The notes under the pieces are model-generated. The model did not search any database and was not told the DNA's origin. It saw only the letters and a program-made list of their open reading frames with translations. Below, piece after piece: positions 46,962 through 56,431 of a stretch of DNA of 64,000 bases. Source of the stretch: Pandoraea cepalis. Lineage in GTDB: Bacteria; Pseudomonadota; Gammaproteobacteria; Burkholderiales; Burkholderiaceae. Position 1 is the stretch's first letter; every line of letters begins with the position of its first letter. A program made the position numbers and the translations under genes. The stretch is from NCBI RefSeq assembly GCF_902459665.1, contig NZ_CABPSL010000013.1, positions 1 to 64,000 of the forward strand, given 5' to 3'.

Positions 46962-47223
46962 CTACATCGAAGCGGGTAACCGACGTCATGTCGGTACTAG
47001 CGCGCGAAAACAAGAATGGGCAGCCACATAGCGTCCATTAGAAATGCGCGTGGCGGCGCACGCTCGCAGGTCGCGTGCGCCGTTCGCTCTCCGATGGACC
47101 GGGCCGCCGCCGAACCAGGCGTTGGGACCTCCGCGCTTGGTCAGCAGATTATCCGTCTCAAGGCAGCGCTTTCGGTCAGGATGCAGCCGCGGACAACGGC
47201 AGACGAGGCACATCTCAGCGCAT

Positions 47224-48087
47224 TCATGCATTCAGCTCAGCAATGATGCGCTCCGCGAGAAAATCGCAGGGTTGTCGGTTGGACGTCACACTTCGCGCAA
47301 GCACGATCTCGAGCGTGCCAATCTCCGGCAGACCATGCGCCGCCCCGAGCAACGTGAAATCAGACGGCACGGCACATCGCGCCAGCGGAGTAATGGCGAG
47401 GCCGGCGCGGGCCATCGTCAGCAGGCCCAGCAGGCTCGGACTCTCATACGACGTTCGATAGGCGATCTTTGCGCGCTCCAGACTCCGAATCGCCTTCTCG
47501 CGTGCCACGCTGCCCGGCAAGAACACCGCGATGGGCAGTGGCCGCTCTCGCCAAATGTCCGTCGCGCCCGGGGCGGCGGCCCACACCATCGGCTCGTGCC
47601 GCAAGAAATCGCCGGTTAGTCCTTTAACCCGCGTTGCGCATACGAGGTCCACCGTGCCGTCGCGCAGCATCGGCGCCAGCGCAACGCTGGGCAGGCCAAT
47701 CACCTGGATTTCGACCTTGGGGTAGCTGGCCGAGAATTTCTTGAGAATCGGCGGGAAAAGCGACGACGCGTAATCGTCCGGCACACCAATCACCACGCGG
47801 CCCGTCACATCCGGCCGCACGACCGCTGCCCAGGCCTCATCGCGCAGCGCAATGATCCGCCGCGCGTATGCCAGAAGCACCTCGCCGTCTTGCGTCGGCA
47901 CCACGCTGCGCGGCTTGCGCACGAAGAGCGCTTTGCCAAGCGCCGACTCCAGCGCCTTGATCTGCATGCTCACCGCCGATTGCGATCGATGCACGAGATC
48001 GGCGGCTCGGCTGATCGTGCCTGTATCGGCAACGGCAACGATCATGGTGAGCACGCCAACGTCGAGGGCTTTCATCTCGGTACTCAT
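47224..48087 (-). CDS. LysR-family regulator
   Basis: 287 residues from the ATG at 48087; an upstream ATG at 48111 would add eight. The winged helix (VGVLTMIVAVADTGTISRAADLVHRSQSAVSMQIKALESALG) and the effector domain (VVIGVPDDYASSLFPPILKKFSASYP) are plain. It is divergent from an alpha/beta hydrolase gene with 110 bases between them, so it probably controls that gene. Its effector domain is of the same subgroup as the LysR beside sulfur cluster A. Confidence 0.88.
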   Translation of the reverse strand: MSTEMKALDVGVLTMIVAVADTGTISRAADLVHRSQSAVSMQIKALESALGKALFVRKPRSVVPTQDGEVLLAYARRIIALRDEAWAAVVRPDVTGRVVIGVPDDYASSLFPPILKKFSASYPKVEIQVIGLPSVALAPMLRDGTVDLVCATRVKGLTGDFLRHEPMVWAAAPGATDIWRERPLPIAVFLPGSVAREKAIRSLERAKIAYRTSYESPSLLGLLTMARAGLAITPLARCAVPSDFTLLGAAHGLPEIGTLEIVLARSVTSNRQPCDFLAERIIAELNA

Positions 48088-48197
48088 GGGTATTGGCTCG
48101 CGTATATACATCAGAAAAACTGAAAGATTGCATCAATATTATGCGATTTTCTTTTCCATCGCATTGGCGCAAAGTTTGGGAAAACGGAGTCTTGACC

Positions 48198-49061
48198 ATG
48201 AATGCCCACACGCCCCTGACGACGCTGGCCCTTGCCGGTGTGCAGCCGCAACCCAATTTTGCGGCCATTGCGTCAGGCGCCTCGGTGCCCTACGTGGAAG
48301 CCGGAAGCGGCGAGCCGATGGTCTTTGTGCACGGATCGTTGTGCGATTACCGCTACTGGGATCCTCAGCTTGCCGCGTTGTCGGCGCACTTCCACTGTTT
48401 CGCGCCGAGCCTGGGTCACTATTGGCCGGAGACGCACGCGTTCGGGCATGGTGACTTCAGTTGGGAAGCGCACGTGGTGGAGATGGCGGAGTTCATCGAG
48501 GCGCTGGGCCTTGGCGCAGTGCATCTGGTTGGCCACTCGCGTGGCGGCTGCGTGGCGTTTCATCTGGCCCGCCAATACCCGCATCTGGTGAAGACACTCA
48601 CGCTGGCCGACCCCGGCGGTCCGTTGCAGATGACGCCGAACGCGGAGACCGGTAAATTGCCACCCGCTACGCAATTGCTGAGAGCCACGGCCGCCGAGTT
48701 GATCGAGCAAGGCAAATTCGACGCCGGCCTGAACCTGTTTGTGGACTCGGTCACCATGCCGGGCTTCTGGAGCAAGAGCACCCAGAGCTTCCGCAGGATG
48801 GCGCTGGACAATGCGGTAACGCTGCCCAAGCAGTTGCGCGATCCGCTGCCCGCCTATACCCCCGAAGCCGCCCGCGAAATCCAGTGCCGGACGCTGTTGA
48901 TCGATGGGCAGAAGAGCCCGCGCATGTTTCGGAATACCGTCGAGCGACTTCAGCAGTGGATCGGACACGCCGGGCGTCAGACCATCGCTGGTGCCTCGCA
49001 CGGCATGAACATCGCTAACCCTGGCGCATTCAATCGGGCGCTTGTGCAATTGGCTGGGTAG
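48198..49061 (+). CDS. alpha/beta-fold hydrolase
   Basis: 287 residues from the ATG at 48198 behind ACGGAG. Oxyanion-hole motif FVHGS (43-47), nucleophile S114 in VGHSRGG, acid probably in LLIDGQKSP, and catalytic His in ASHGMN near the C terminus. No signal peptide, so cytoplasmic. It belongs with small-ester or ring-cleavage hydrolases; substrate unknown. Divergent LysR gene next to it. Confidence 0.87.
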   Translation: MNAHTPLTTLALAGVQPQPNFAAIASGASVPYVEAGSGEPMVFVHGSLCDYRYWDPQLAALSAHFHCFAPSLGHYWPETHAFGHGDFSWEAHVVEMAEFIEALGLGAVHLVGHSRGGCVAFHLARQYPHLVKTLTLADPGGPLQMTPNAETGKLPPATQLLRATAAELIEQGKFDAGLNLFVDSVTMPGFWSKSTQSFRRMALDNAVTLPKQLRDPLPAYTPEAAREIQCRTLLIDGQKSPRMFRNTVERLQQWIGHAGRQTIAGASHGMNIANPGAFNRALVQLAG

Positions 49062-49217
49062 TGGCTTTGTACACGTGGCTATCAGCGGCATGCCCGCCTG
49101 CCACACCCGCCTGCATTACTCCCTGCTGAACGTATCCATCCGACGCGCCGACCAGCGTTTCGATGTCCCGCGTCGCGTTGCCGACAGCGCGACATCGTCG
49201 TCTCGGCAATATCTGAA

Positions 49218-49231
49218 GATTAGATATCTGT
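49218..49231. promoter_or_regulatory. TAGA-N2-TCTA-like site upstream of ophA2 (site 1)
   Basis: TAGATATCTG at 49221-49230 matches the palindrome TAGA-N2-TCTA with one mismatch. It is about 200 bases before the dioxygenase start and one of five similar sites in the phthalate region. Confidence 0.45.
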
Positions 49232-49358
49232 TTTTCATTCCGGTATCTATCGTCGTTGAATCTCGCTTCCTTATATTTTGGGATCGAATATCTCCGGTCC
49301 AGCGACGCTATCCGCCATGCGTACTTTCCCGGATGCGCCAGCAAGTCTCTTGCCAATT

Positions 49359-49381
49359 TAACTAGATATCTAATATAGTTA
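49359..49381. promoter_or_regulatory. TAGA-N2-TCTA operator upstream of ophA2 (site 2)
   Basis: TAGATATCTA at 49363-49372 is a perfect ten-base palindrome within AT-rich sequence, 54 bases before the dioxygenase start. It is placed to block or recruit polymerase; MarR-type regulators use such sites. Confidence 0.65.
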
Positions 49382-49425
49382 GCAAAACCTGCTGATGAAG
49401 GCGACCTGTCGCCGGGAGACATGAC

Positions 49426-50757
49426 ATGCTGACCCACCAAGAGAACGAATTGCTGTGCCGCGTCGAAGGGGATGCCCCGATGGGCCAACTGATGCGCCGA
49501 CACTGGACGCCGGTTTGCCTGATCGAAGAAGTCGCCGAGCCGGATGGCGCGCCGGTAAAGGCGCGCGTATTTGGCGAGGATCTCGTCGTATTCCGTGACT
49601 CGGAAGGCCGCGTTGGGGTGCTGGACGAGTACTGCCCGCACCGTCGCGCATCGCTCGTCTATGGCCGCAATGAAGACGCCGGCCTGCGCTGCCTGTATCA
49701 CGGCTGGAAGTTCGATGTCGGGGGCAACGTGCTCGAAATGGTGTCCGAGCCGGCGACGAGCTGCATGGCCAACAAGGTCAAGCACAAGGCCTACCCGGTG
49801 CGGGAATGGGGCGGCATGGTGTGGGCGTATATGGGCCCGCAAGACGCCATCCCCGACTTCCAGCCGCCGGCCTGGGCACCGACCGCCGACACCCGCGTAA
49901 GCATCGCGAAAGCACTGCTGCCGTGCAACTGGGCGCAGATCCTCGAAGGCGCGATCGACTCCGCACACAGCTCCAGCCTGCATTCGTCCGACTTCGTGCC
50001 GGCACGCGTCGGCGGCGCCGAAGCGACCGACAAGAACTGGCTGCGCCCGTCCACCGACAAGGCCCCGCGCCTGCAGGTCGAGCGTACCGACTACGGCTTC
50101 CGTTATGCCGCGCTGCGCCGCCCGATCTTCAACGCCGGCACGCACGACTACGTGCGCTCGACGGTGTTCGTGGCGCCGGGCACGGTGCTGATTCCCCCGA
50201 ACAATCTCTACAACGTTGCGAACATCAACGTGCCGATGGACGACACGAACACGGCGTTCTACTTCATCGCCTGGGGCGATCCGGAGACGACACCGGAAAC
50301 TGAAACCTGGCGCAAGTTCCTGCGTCAGCAGATCGGCATCGATCTCGACCAGCACTATCGCCCGCTGCGCAATTACGACAACCGCTTCTGGCAGGACCGC
50401 CAGGCGATGAAGGCCGGCAATTTCACGGGCATTTCGGGCTTCCCCAACCAGGACATCGCCATGTGGGTCACGATGGGTCCGATCGCTGACCGCTCTGACG
50501 AGCGTCTCGGGGCAAGCGATCTCGCGATCGTCGAATTCCGGCGCCGCATGCTCGACGCACTCGCGGAATTCGACAAGGACGGCAACGCCATTGGCACCGG
50601 TGCGAAGGCGATTCCCCAGGACACATGCTCGTACCAGGCCGTCGTGCCGAAGGAAATCGACTGGCGCACGTATGCCGCGCGTTACGTCAGCAAGCGGAAC
50701 CCGGAACTCGCCGACCAACCGGCCGCGCTCGCAACGGACTATCAGGTCAAGCAATAA
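49426..50757 (+). CDS. ophA2: phthalate 4,5-dioxygenase oxygenase subunit
   Basis: 443 residues. The N-terminal Rieske domain has C70-P-H72 and C89-L-Y-H92 around the 2Fe-2S centre. The catalytic domain has the mononuclear-iron His pair H180 and H185 ([13 protein letters not shown]) and a C-terminal part of phthalate-dioxygenase type. The enzyme adds O2 to phthalate to give the 4,5-cis-dihydrodiol, using electrons from the reductase encoded at 56432. The dihydrodiol dehydrogenase gene follows after 16 bases. The full neighbourhood supports the substrate assignment. Confidence 0.9.
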   Translation: MLTHQENELLCRVEGDAPMGQLMRRHWTPVCLIEEVAEPDGAPVKARVFGEDLVVFRDSEGRVGVLDEYCPHRRASLVYGRNEDAGLRCLYHGWKFDVGGNVLEMVSEPATSCMANKVKHKAYPVREWGGMVWAYMGPQDAIPDFQPPAWAPTADTRVSIAKALLPCNWAQILEGAIDSAHSSSLHSSDFVPARVGGAEATDKNWLRPSTDKAPRLQVERTDYGFRYAALRRPIFNAGTHDYVRSTVFVAPGTVLIPPNNLYNVANINVPMDDTNTAFYFIAWGDPETTPETETWRKFLRQQIGIDLDQHYRPLRNYDNRFWQDRQAMKAGNFTGISGFPNQDIAMWVTMGPIADRSDERLGASDLAIVEFRRRMLDALAEFDKDGNAIGTGAKAIPQDTCSYQAVVPKEIDWRTYAARYVSKRNPELADQPAALATDYQVKQ

Positions 50758-50773
50758 CGGGAGGCACACGGTT

Positions 50774-51949
50774 ATGGAGCAGCGCCGTTTGCGCATCGGG
50801 GTCGCAGGACTGGGACGGGCATTCTCGCTGATGCTGCCGACCTTCCTGCGCGACCCCAGAGTCCAGCTCGTCGCTGCGTGCGATCCGCGTGCGGATGCGC
50901 GGCGGCAGTTCGCCGCCGACTTCGCGGCGCCCACCTATGCGGACGTGGCGGAGTTGGCAGATGACGATAACGTCGAGATCATCTACGTTGCGAGCCCGCA
51001 CCAGTTCCACGCGCAGCACACGGAAATCGCCGCGGCAAAAGGCAAACACGTACTGGTCGAGAAACCCATGGCGCTCGGCGCCGCCGATTGCGACCGCATG
51101 ATCGCCGCATGCCGTGCCGCGGGCGTGCATCTGATCGTCGGCCATTGCCACAGCTTCGATACGCCGTACCTGCGTACGCGCGAATTGATCCGTCTCGGCG
51201 AATTCGGCGCGGTGAAGATGATCCAGGCCATCAACTACACCGACTACCTGTACCGACCGCGCCGGCCCGAGGAGCTGGCGACGGCTGAAGGCGGCGGCGC
51301 CGTCTTCAGCCAGGCGGCACACCAGGTTGACATCGTGCGAATGCTGGCCGGCTCACGCGCAATCCGGCTGCGTGCGAGTGTCGGCCGGTGGGATCCGTCG
51401 CGCCCCACCGAGGGAGCCTATTCTGCGCTGATCTGGTTCGAAAACGGCGCCTATGCCTCGCTCTCATACAACGGGTACGGCCACTTCAATACCGACGAGT
51501 GGAGCGGCTGGATCGGCGAAATGGGCGATCGTACGAGCCCCGACACGTACGGCAGCGCCCGCCGCCGTCTGAAGACGCTTGCGTCCTCGGATGACGAGGC
51601 CGACCTCAAGGCGGCTGGCACCTACGGCGGATCGGCATGCAAACCGCCCACCGCCGCCGCGGACGAGCCACAACGATTCCATCAGCATTTCGGCCCGATC
51701 ATCGTGTCCTGCGAGCATGCGGACCTGCGCCCGCTGCCCGATTCGATCGTCATCTACGGCGACGAGCAGTGCCAAACGCTGCCGCTGCCTGTGCCCGTCG
51801 TGCCGCGCGCTGAAGTCATCGACGAGTTGTATGGCGCGGTCGTCGACGGACGCAGACCGCTGCACGATGGCGAATGGGCGAAAGGCACGCTGGAAATCTG
51901 CATCGCGATTCTGAAGTCGAGCGAAACGGGCGCAGATGTAACCCTTTGA
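50774..51949 (+). CDS. ophB: phthalate 4,5-cis-dihydrodiol dehydrogenase
   Basis: 391 residues, Gfo/Idh/MocA family. N-terminal NAD-binding GVAGLGRAF, then VEKPMAL (the conserved EKP) and HQVDIVRML. It oxidises the dihydrodiol to 4,5-dihydroxyphthalate with NAD. Co-transcribed with ophA2. An alternative role as a generic sugar dehydrogenase is ruled unlikely by the operon. Confidence 0.88.
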   Translation: MEQRRLRIGVAGLGRAFSLMLPTFLRDPRVQLVAACDPRADARRQFAADFAAPTYADVAELADDDNVEIIYVASPHQFHAQHTEIAAAKGKHVLVEKPMALGAADCDRMIAACRAAGVHLIVGHCHSFDTPYLRTRELIRLGEFGAVKMIQAINYTDYLYRPRRPEELATAEGGGAVFSQAAHQVDIVRMLAGSRAIRLRASVGRWDPSRPTEGAYSALIWFENGAYASLSYNGYGHFNTDEWSGWIGEMGDRTSPDTYGSARRRLKTLASSDDEADLKAAGTYGGSACKPPTAAADEPQRFHQHFGPIIVSCEHADLRPLPDSIVIYGDEQCQTLPLPVPVVPRAEVIDELYGAVVDGRRPLHDGEWAKGTLEICIAILKSSETGADVTL

Positions 51950-51980
51950 TCGCTTCAGGAAAGCGCAAGATCCCTTGTTA

Positions 51981-52027
51981 CCCTCGTTTTGAACTGAGCC
52001 AAGTACAGTTAAAACGAGGGATTTTTT
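51981..52027 (+). terminator. intrinsic terminator of ophA2-ophB
   Basis: CCCTCGTTTT at 51981-51990 pairs with AAAACGAGGG at 52011-52020; a second stem AACTG/CAGTT lies inside. TTTTTT follows at 52022-52027. On the minus strand it may also serve the end of nadC-like transcription. Confidence 0.88.
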
Positions 52028-52118
52028 ATCGGCGCTTGCGGCATTCCGGACAGTTGGAAAACTGGAACGCTGGCAACGGCCCCGACTTCTGCGGGGCGCG
52101 TATGTGCGCTCAACTGCG

Positions 52119-52964
52119 CTATCCGGCGAACGCTGCAAAGCGCAACGAAAAATCGGTCGCCGTGACGTGCTTCGTCAGCTTGCCTAACGAAATGCGGTCC
52201 ACGCCGGTCTCCGCAATGGCGCGCAGGGTGTCCTCCGTAACGCCACCCGACACTTCCAGCTCAGCGCGCCCTGCGGTGACATCCACGGCCTCACGCATCG
52301 CGTCGAGCGAGAAATTGTCGAGCAGAATCGCCGTGGCGCCCGCGGCCAACGCTTCGTTTAACTCAGCGAGCGTTTCCACTTCGATCTGCACCGGTACGCC
52401 CGCCCCCAGAGCCTGCGCTGCCCGAACCGTGGAGGCAATGCCGCCCCCGGCCGCGATATGGTTTTCCTTGATCAGGATGCCGTCGTACAGGCCACGACGA
52501 TGGTTTTCGCCACCGCCGATACGCACCGCGTATTTTTGCGCGAGGCGCAAGCCCGGAAGCGTCTTTCTCGTGTCGAGGATGCGCGCCGCCGTGCCCTCGA
52601 CGATGCGCACCATCGCACTCGTCTCGGTGGCAACACCCGAAAGCAACTGAAGGAAGTTGAGCGCCGTGCGCTCGGCCACGAGCATGCCGCGGGCTGGACC
52701 GGTGATCCGGCAAACGATCTGCCCTTCGTGCATTCCTTCGCCTTCGCCGACAAACCACTCAATCGCAATACGCGGATCCACCTGCCGGAGGGTTTCGTCA
52801 AACCACGGCCTGCCACATAGCCGTGCGGGCTCCCGCACGGTCAGGACGGCCTCGGCTGAGGCGTCGGGGTTGATCAGCAGCGACGTCCAGTCGGCGTTGC
52901 CGACATCTTCCGCAAGCGCATCGCGGACGTTGCGCAACATCGCCGCGCGGGTCATTTCATCCAT
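52119..52964 (-). CDS. ophE: quinolinate phosphoribosyltransferase of the phthalate cluster (NadC/OphE-like)
   Basis: 281 residues from the ATG at 52964. Family marks: RTALNFLQLLSGVATET, ILDTRKTLPGLRLAQKYAVRIGGGENHR, DGILIKENHI, VEVETL-type strand and SGGVTEDTL. The enzyme turns quinolinate plus PRPP into nicotinate mononucleotide. Its position among phthalate genes is meaningful: quinolinate is a structural analogue of phthalate, and a quinolinate phosphoribosyltransferase gene is known to accompany phthalate genes in Burkholderia. So this is probably a second, pathway-linked copy rather than housekeeping nadC. A TAGA-type site lies upstream. Confidence 0.85.
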   Translation of the reverse strand: MDEMTRAAMLRNVRDALAEDVGNADWTSLLINPDASAEAVLTVREPARLCGRPWFDETLRQVDPRIAIEWFVGEGEGMHEGQIVCRITGPARGMLVAERTALNFLQLLSGVATETSAMVRIVEGTAARILDTRKTLPGLRLAQKYAVRIGGGENHRRGLYDGILIKENHIAAGGGIASTVRAAQALGAGVPVQIEVETLAELNEALAAGATAILLDNFSLDAMREAVDVTAGRAELEVSGGVTEDTLRAIAETGVDRISLGKLTKHVTATDFSLRFAAFAG

Positions 52965-53033
52965 TCCAGTATCCGTATTTTTGAGCGGGAAAGCAGCATG
53001 CAGTGGCCTGCCATCGTGCGTGGGCACGGTCAC

Positions 53034-53061
53034 CAATATTATTAGATCTATAATAATATAG
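53034..53061. promoter_or_regulatory. TAGATCTA palindrome upstream of ophE (site 3)
   Basis: TAGATCTA at 53043-53050 in a strongly AT-rich stretch, about 80 bases before the ophE start on the minus strand. Related to the TAGA-N2-TCTA sites, with one mismatch at the matching spacing. Confidence 0.55.
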
Positions 53062-53096
53062 CCAGCTTGGAATGGTCTGAAGTGTCGCGCTGCGCG

Positions 53097-53687
53097 TCAA
53101 TCGTGTTCGGACGCTTCGGCGCGTGCCGCGATGAGATTACCTACCTCGCGCGTCGACGGAATGCGACGCGACGGATCGTTAGACTCGGATTCGTCGCGTG
53201 CCATGTTCTCGATGATCGTAAGCAGAACCTTGCGCGCGACGTTAATCTCGGTCGCCTTTAAACCGTCAACACTGATCTCATTGACTTCTTCTGCAAGCGG
53301 AACGAGCTTTTTCTTGAGGTTACGGCCGCGTGGCGTGAGGTAGACGTGCGTGTTCTTGCGGTTGCCGGGGGCATAACGGCGCTCGACATAACCGAGCTTT
53401 TCCATCGCCTGCACCGCGCTGAAGGTGGTGGGCGTCGTGGTTCCGGTCTCGTCGCTGAGCTCTTTTTGCGTGAGCCCGTCGTTGACCCAGAGCACGCGCA
53501 GGAAAGCCCAGTGGCCAAATGACACCTCATGTTGCGCGAGGCGCATTTGCAGTCCGCGCACCATCGCGCGGGCTGCATCCTTGATCAGGTGGGCGAGACG
53601 ATCGTCGGGCACCGCCTCGCGCCAGTGCCGGAGAATGGGATCTGTGCTTTGTGCCCCGGATTTGCCAAGGGAGCGTGCTGTTGCCAT
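53097..53687 (-). CDS. MarR-family regulator, probable phthalate-pathway regulator
   Basis: 196 residues from the ATG at 53687 behind GAGGAAGG. Winged helix-turn-helix of MarR type: LTQKELSDETGTTTPTTFSAVQAMEKLGYVERRYAPGNRKNTHVYLTPRGRNLKK. It lies inside the phthalate gene set. MarR proteins bind short AT-rich palindromes and release them on binding an aromatic acid. Five TAGA-type palindromes lie at the pathway promoters, so it is the natural candidate to bind them. Confidence 0.85.
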   Translation of the reverse strand: MATARSLGKSGAQSTDPILRHWREAVPDDRLAHLIKDAARAMVRGLQMRLAQHEVSFGHWAFLRVLWVNDGLTQKELSDETGTTTPTTFSAVQAMEKLGYVERRYAPGNRKNTHVYLTPRGRNLKKKLVPLAEEVNEISVDGLKATEINVARKVLLTIIENMARDESESNDPSRRIPSTREVGNLIAARAEASEHD

Positions 53688-53812
53688 ACCTTCCTCATCC
53701 CGTAATAACCAAACATACGGCAATCATATCGCCGAATCCGGCGCATGAGCCACAGCAGACGGGTACGGCGGGAGTTCGCGCGCGGCGGCGACCGAACCTG
53801 CGGGGCGGGAGC

Positions 53813-54805
53813 TCAGATCTTGAAACTCTCCAGACTTGCCGGGTGAAACAGTTCAGCGGGCTGCACACGGCGGCTCGACAACCCTTCCGCATAGTGCTGG
53901 GCGAGGAAGCGGTCGATCACTTTCTCGTTCTCCGCGAAGCCGTACGACCAGAAATCGTGGCCCATCAGTCGTCGCGCGTTGCGCAACTGGTCCTCGATGA
54001 ATGGCAGCGTCACCTTAGTCGCCGAAGTATCGCTCAGGCGTGCGAGCGCGACCTCCTTCGACTTCTCAAATGCCTTGACGATGGCGCCTGGCAGCCACGG
54101 ATGCTGCTCCGTGAGCGACTTGCGAATGCCGAGCGTGTGCATGATCGGGAACAGCTTGCGCCGCTCATACCATTCCGCGGCGGCCTGCTGCGGATCTTCG
54201 AACAGGTATTTCACCTGCGGATGTCCGCGGTCGAAGCACGACGGTGCGCGCGGTCCGATCACGCCGTCGATTTCCCCCTCGGCCAGCAAGTTCGAAATCG
54301 TCCGGCCCTCTGGTGCGTTTTCCAGCACCACGCCCTCGGGAAGCTTGAGTGCGATTTTCTCCACGCGCGTGGGATCTTCGTAGCCGCCGCGCACCCAGCG
54401 GATGTCCGAGGCTTTCACGCCGTACTCTTCCTCCAGGAACATTCGGACCCACACGTTGGCCGTGAGTTGATACTCCGGCACACCAATGCGCTTGCCCTTG
54501 AGATCCTCGGGCCGGTTGATGCCGCGATCGGCGCGCACGTAGATCGAGCTGTGGCGGAACGCGCGCGACGGGAAGACCGGCACGGCAATGTACGGCGACG
54601 TGCCCGCCGCCGTCTTCACCGAGTAGCTGCTGAGCGATAGCTCGCAAATGTCATAGTCGGCATGGCGGAACGCACGAAAGAAAATCTCCTCCGGATCCTG
54701 CAACATAAACACCGGGTCCACGCCGTCGATCTGGACGTCGCCGTCGATCAGCGGACGCATCCGGTCGTAGTTGCCCACGGCGATGGAAAGTTGAAGCTTG
54801 CTCAT
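53813..54805 (-). CDS. ophC: 4,5-dihydroxyphthalate decarboxylase
   Basis: 330 residues, the size of known 4,5-dihydroxyphthalate decarboxylases, which have a periplasmic-binding-protein-like fold. Typical blocks: LSIAVGNYDRMRPLIDG, EEIFFRAFRHADYDICELSLSSY, KGKRIGVPEYQLTANVWVRMFLEEEYGV and FWSYGFAENEKVIDRFL. It converts 4,5-dihydroxyphthalate to protocatechuate. No signal peptide, so cytoplasmic despite the fold. Next to the MFS transporter on the same strand, gap 53 bases. Confidence 0.9.
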   Translation of the reverse strand: MSKLQLSIAVGNYDRMRPLIDGDVQIDGVDPVFMLQDPEEIFFRAFRHADYDICELSLSSYSVKTAAGTSPYIAVPVFPSRAFRHSSIYVRADRGINRPEDLKGKRIGVPEYQLTANVWVRMFLEEEYGVKASDIRWVRGGYEDPTRVEKIALKLPEGVVLENAPEGRTISNLLAEGEIDGVIGPRAPSCFDRGHPQVKYLFEDPQQAAAEWYERRKLFPIMHTLGIRKSLTEQHPWLPGAIVKAFEKSKEVALARLSDTSATKVTLPFIEDQLRNARRLMGHDFWSYGFAENEKVIDRFLAQHYAEGLSSRRVQPAELFHPASLESFKI

Positions 54806-54858
54806 TCCTGTTCCCTTCTCACAATGAAAATTCCTGGTGTCGCACCCAGCGTCGGGCG

Positions 54859-56193
54859 TTACGATGCTCGCCGCTCGCGCGGAACCCCCAGAAGCACGGC
54901 GATGCCGCCTACAAACGTAAACAATGCGACCAGCAGGATGCCCGCTGAAAAGCTGCCGCTCACGCTCTTCACCCAGCCGAGCACGATAGGCGCGAAGAAG
55001 GCGCCGACTTGCCCGAGGCTGCTGATCACACCAATACCGCCGGCGGCGGCCGTGCCTTTGAGGTACGTCGGCGGGATAGTCCAAATAATCGCTGCGGCCG
55101 CGAAATAACTGATCGAGACGAGACTCAGGCATCCGATCGCAGCGAGCCAGTTATGCGTGACCAGGGTGAGGAGCACAGCGCCTGCCGCGCCTGCTGTCGT
55201 CACACTGACGAAGTGCCAGCGGCGCTCGAGGCGCAGGTCCGAGCTGCGCGCGATGAACAACATGGCAACGGCGCCGACGATGTAAGGCAGGGCCGACATG
55301 AAGCCGATCTGCAACAGGTTGGAGACGCCTGCCTGTTTGATGATCGTCGGCGTCCAGTAGTTAAGGATGGTCCCGCAAATGGGCACCGTGGCCCAGCCTG
55401 CAGCAATCACGTACACGCGCGGGTCGCGCAGTGCGGCGAGCAGATTGCTCGGCGCGTCGTGCGGCTTGCTGCGGCTTTCTTCCTCCAGTGCGCCAATGAC
55501 GAGACGCTTTTGCTCATCGGTCAGCCACGCGGCCTCCTGCGGTCTGTCGATCAGATAGAAATACGCAACGACGCCTGCAATCACAGCCGGCAATCCTTCG
55601 AGAAAGAACAGCCACTGCCAGTTGCGAAAACCCCAGACGTCCATGAAGTTTTGCAGGATGTAGCCGGAAAGCGGTCCGCCGACGATCCCCGCAACCGCAA
55701 TCGCCAGCAAGAATCGCGACGTGATGCGAGCACGGCGTTTGGCCGGGTACCAGTACGAGAGATAGAGGATGATCCCGGGCCAGAAGCCCGCCTCCGCCGC
55801 GCCGAGGAGTGTTCGGGCGAGGTAGAACTGCCAGGGAGCGGTCATGAACGCCATCGCAGTGGAGATGCCCCCCCACAGCAGCATGATTCGCGTGACGGTC
55901 TTGCGGGCGCCGATGCGACGGAGCAAGAGCGTGCTCGGCACTTCGAGCAGGATGTAGCCAATGAAGAACAGACTCACCCCAAGGCCGTAAGCGGCGTCGC
56001 TCATACCGAGATCGTGCTTCAGCTGCAATTGCGCGAAGCTGACGTTGACGCGGTCGAGATAGTTAAGGACCCAACAAAAGAAAAGGAAGGTCATCAACCT
56101 CAGCGTGATCTTGCGGTAAGTCGCCTCCTCGGCCGCCGAGTCGGCTACGGCAGGCAGGGGTACGTCCCCAGAGTGCAACGTTGAATGTGCCAT
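54859..56193 (-). CDS. ophD: MFS transporter, probable phthalate permease
   Basis: 444 residues, twelve predicted helices, anion:cation symporter branch (phthalate permease/ACS family). Marks: [29 protein letters not shown] after helix 1, and the conserved [28 protein letters not shown] loop. It brings phthalate in by proton symport and is co-transcribed with ophC. A TAGA-type site lies about 65 bases upstream of its start. Confidence 0.87.
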   Translation of the reverse strand: MAHSTLHSGDVPLPAVADSAAEEATYRKITLRLMTFLFFCWVLNYLDRVNVSFAQLQLKHDLGMSDAAYGLGVSLFFIGYILLEVPSTLLLRRIGARKTVTRIMLLWGGISTAMAFMTAPWQFYLARTLLGAAEAGFWPGIILYLSYWYPAKRRARITSRFLLAIAVAGIVGGPLSGYILQNFMDVWGFRNWQWLFFLEGLPAVIAGVVAYFYLIDRPQEAAWLTDEQKRLVIGALEEESRSKPHDAPSNLLAALRDPRVYVIAAGWATVPICGTILNYWTPTIIKQAGVSNLLQIGFMSALPYIVGAVAMLFIARSSDLRLERRWHFVSVTTAGAAGAVLLTLVTHNWLAAIGCLSLVSISYFAAAAIIWTIPPTYLKGTAAAGGIGVISSLGQVGAFFAPIVLGWVKSVSGSFSAGILLVALFTFVGGIAVLLGVPRERRAS

Positions 56194-56255
56194 GTCTCAA
56201 TGTCTCCGAATTTCATTTGTGATGCCGGCTGGAACAGGCGTTCCCCCATCACATA

Positions 56256-56269
56256 ATTAGATTTCTAAT
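56256..56269. promoter_or_regulatory. TAGA-N2-TCTA operator upstream of ophD (site 4)
   Basis: ATTAGATTTCTAAT is a perfect palindrome apart from its two central bases. It lies in front of the minus-strand ophD-ophC pair. Confidence 0.65.
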
Positions 56270-56356
56270 CTTAAGGTTACGGCGGCTTTTTGTCGCTGGC
56301 AAGCACGGGTTTATACCGAGAGTAAGGTCGCGAAGCGTCGCGCGTCTTGACTTGAT

Positions 56357-56374
56357 AAATTAGAGATCTAGTAA
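56357..56374. promoter_or_regulatory. TAGA-N2-TCTA operator upstream of ophA1 (site 5)
   Basis: TAGAGATCTA at 56361-56370, perfect half-sites around two central bases, about 60 bases before the ophA1 start. Confidence 0.65.
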
Positions 56375-56431
56375 TAATATACGATTCATGTTGAGGCAAC
56401 GCAGCGCCGGATCGGCCAGAAGGAGACAGAT

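Noticed and set aside
49030-50934. 634-codon minus-strand frame opposite the Rieske dioxygenase gene
   Set aside because: No family signal; the plus strand encodes an intact dioxygenase with all iron ligands.
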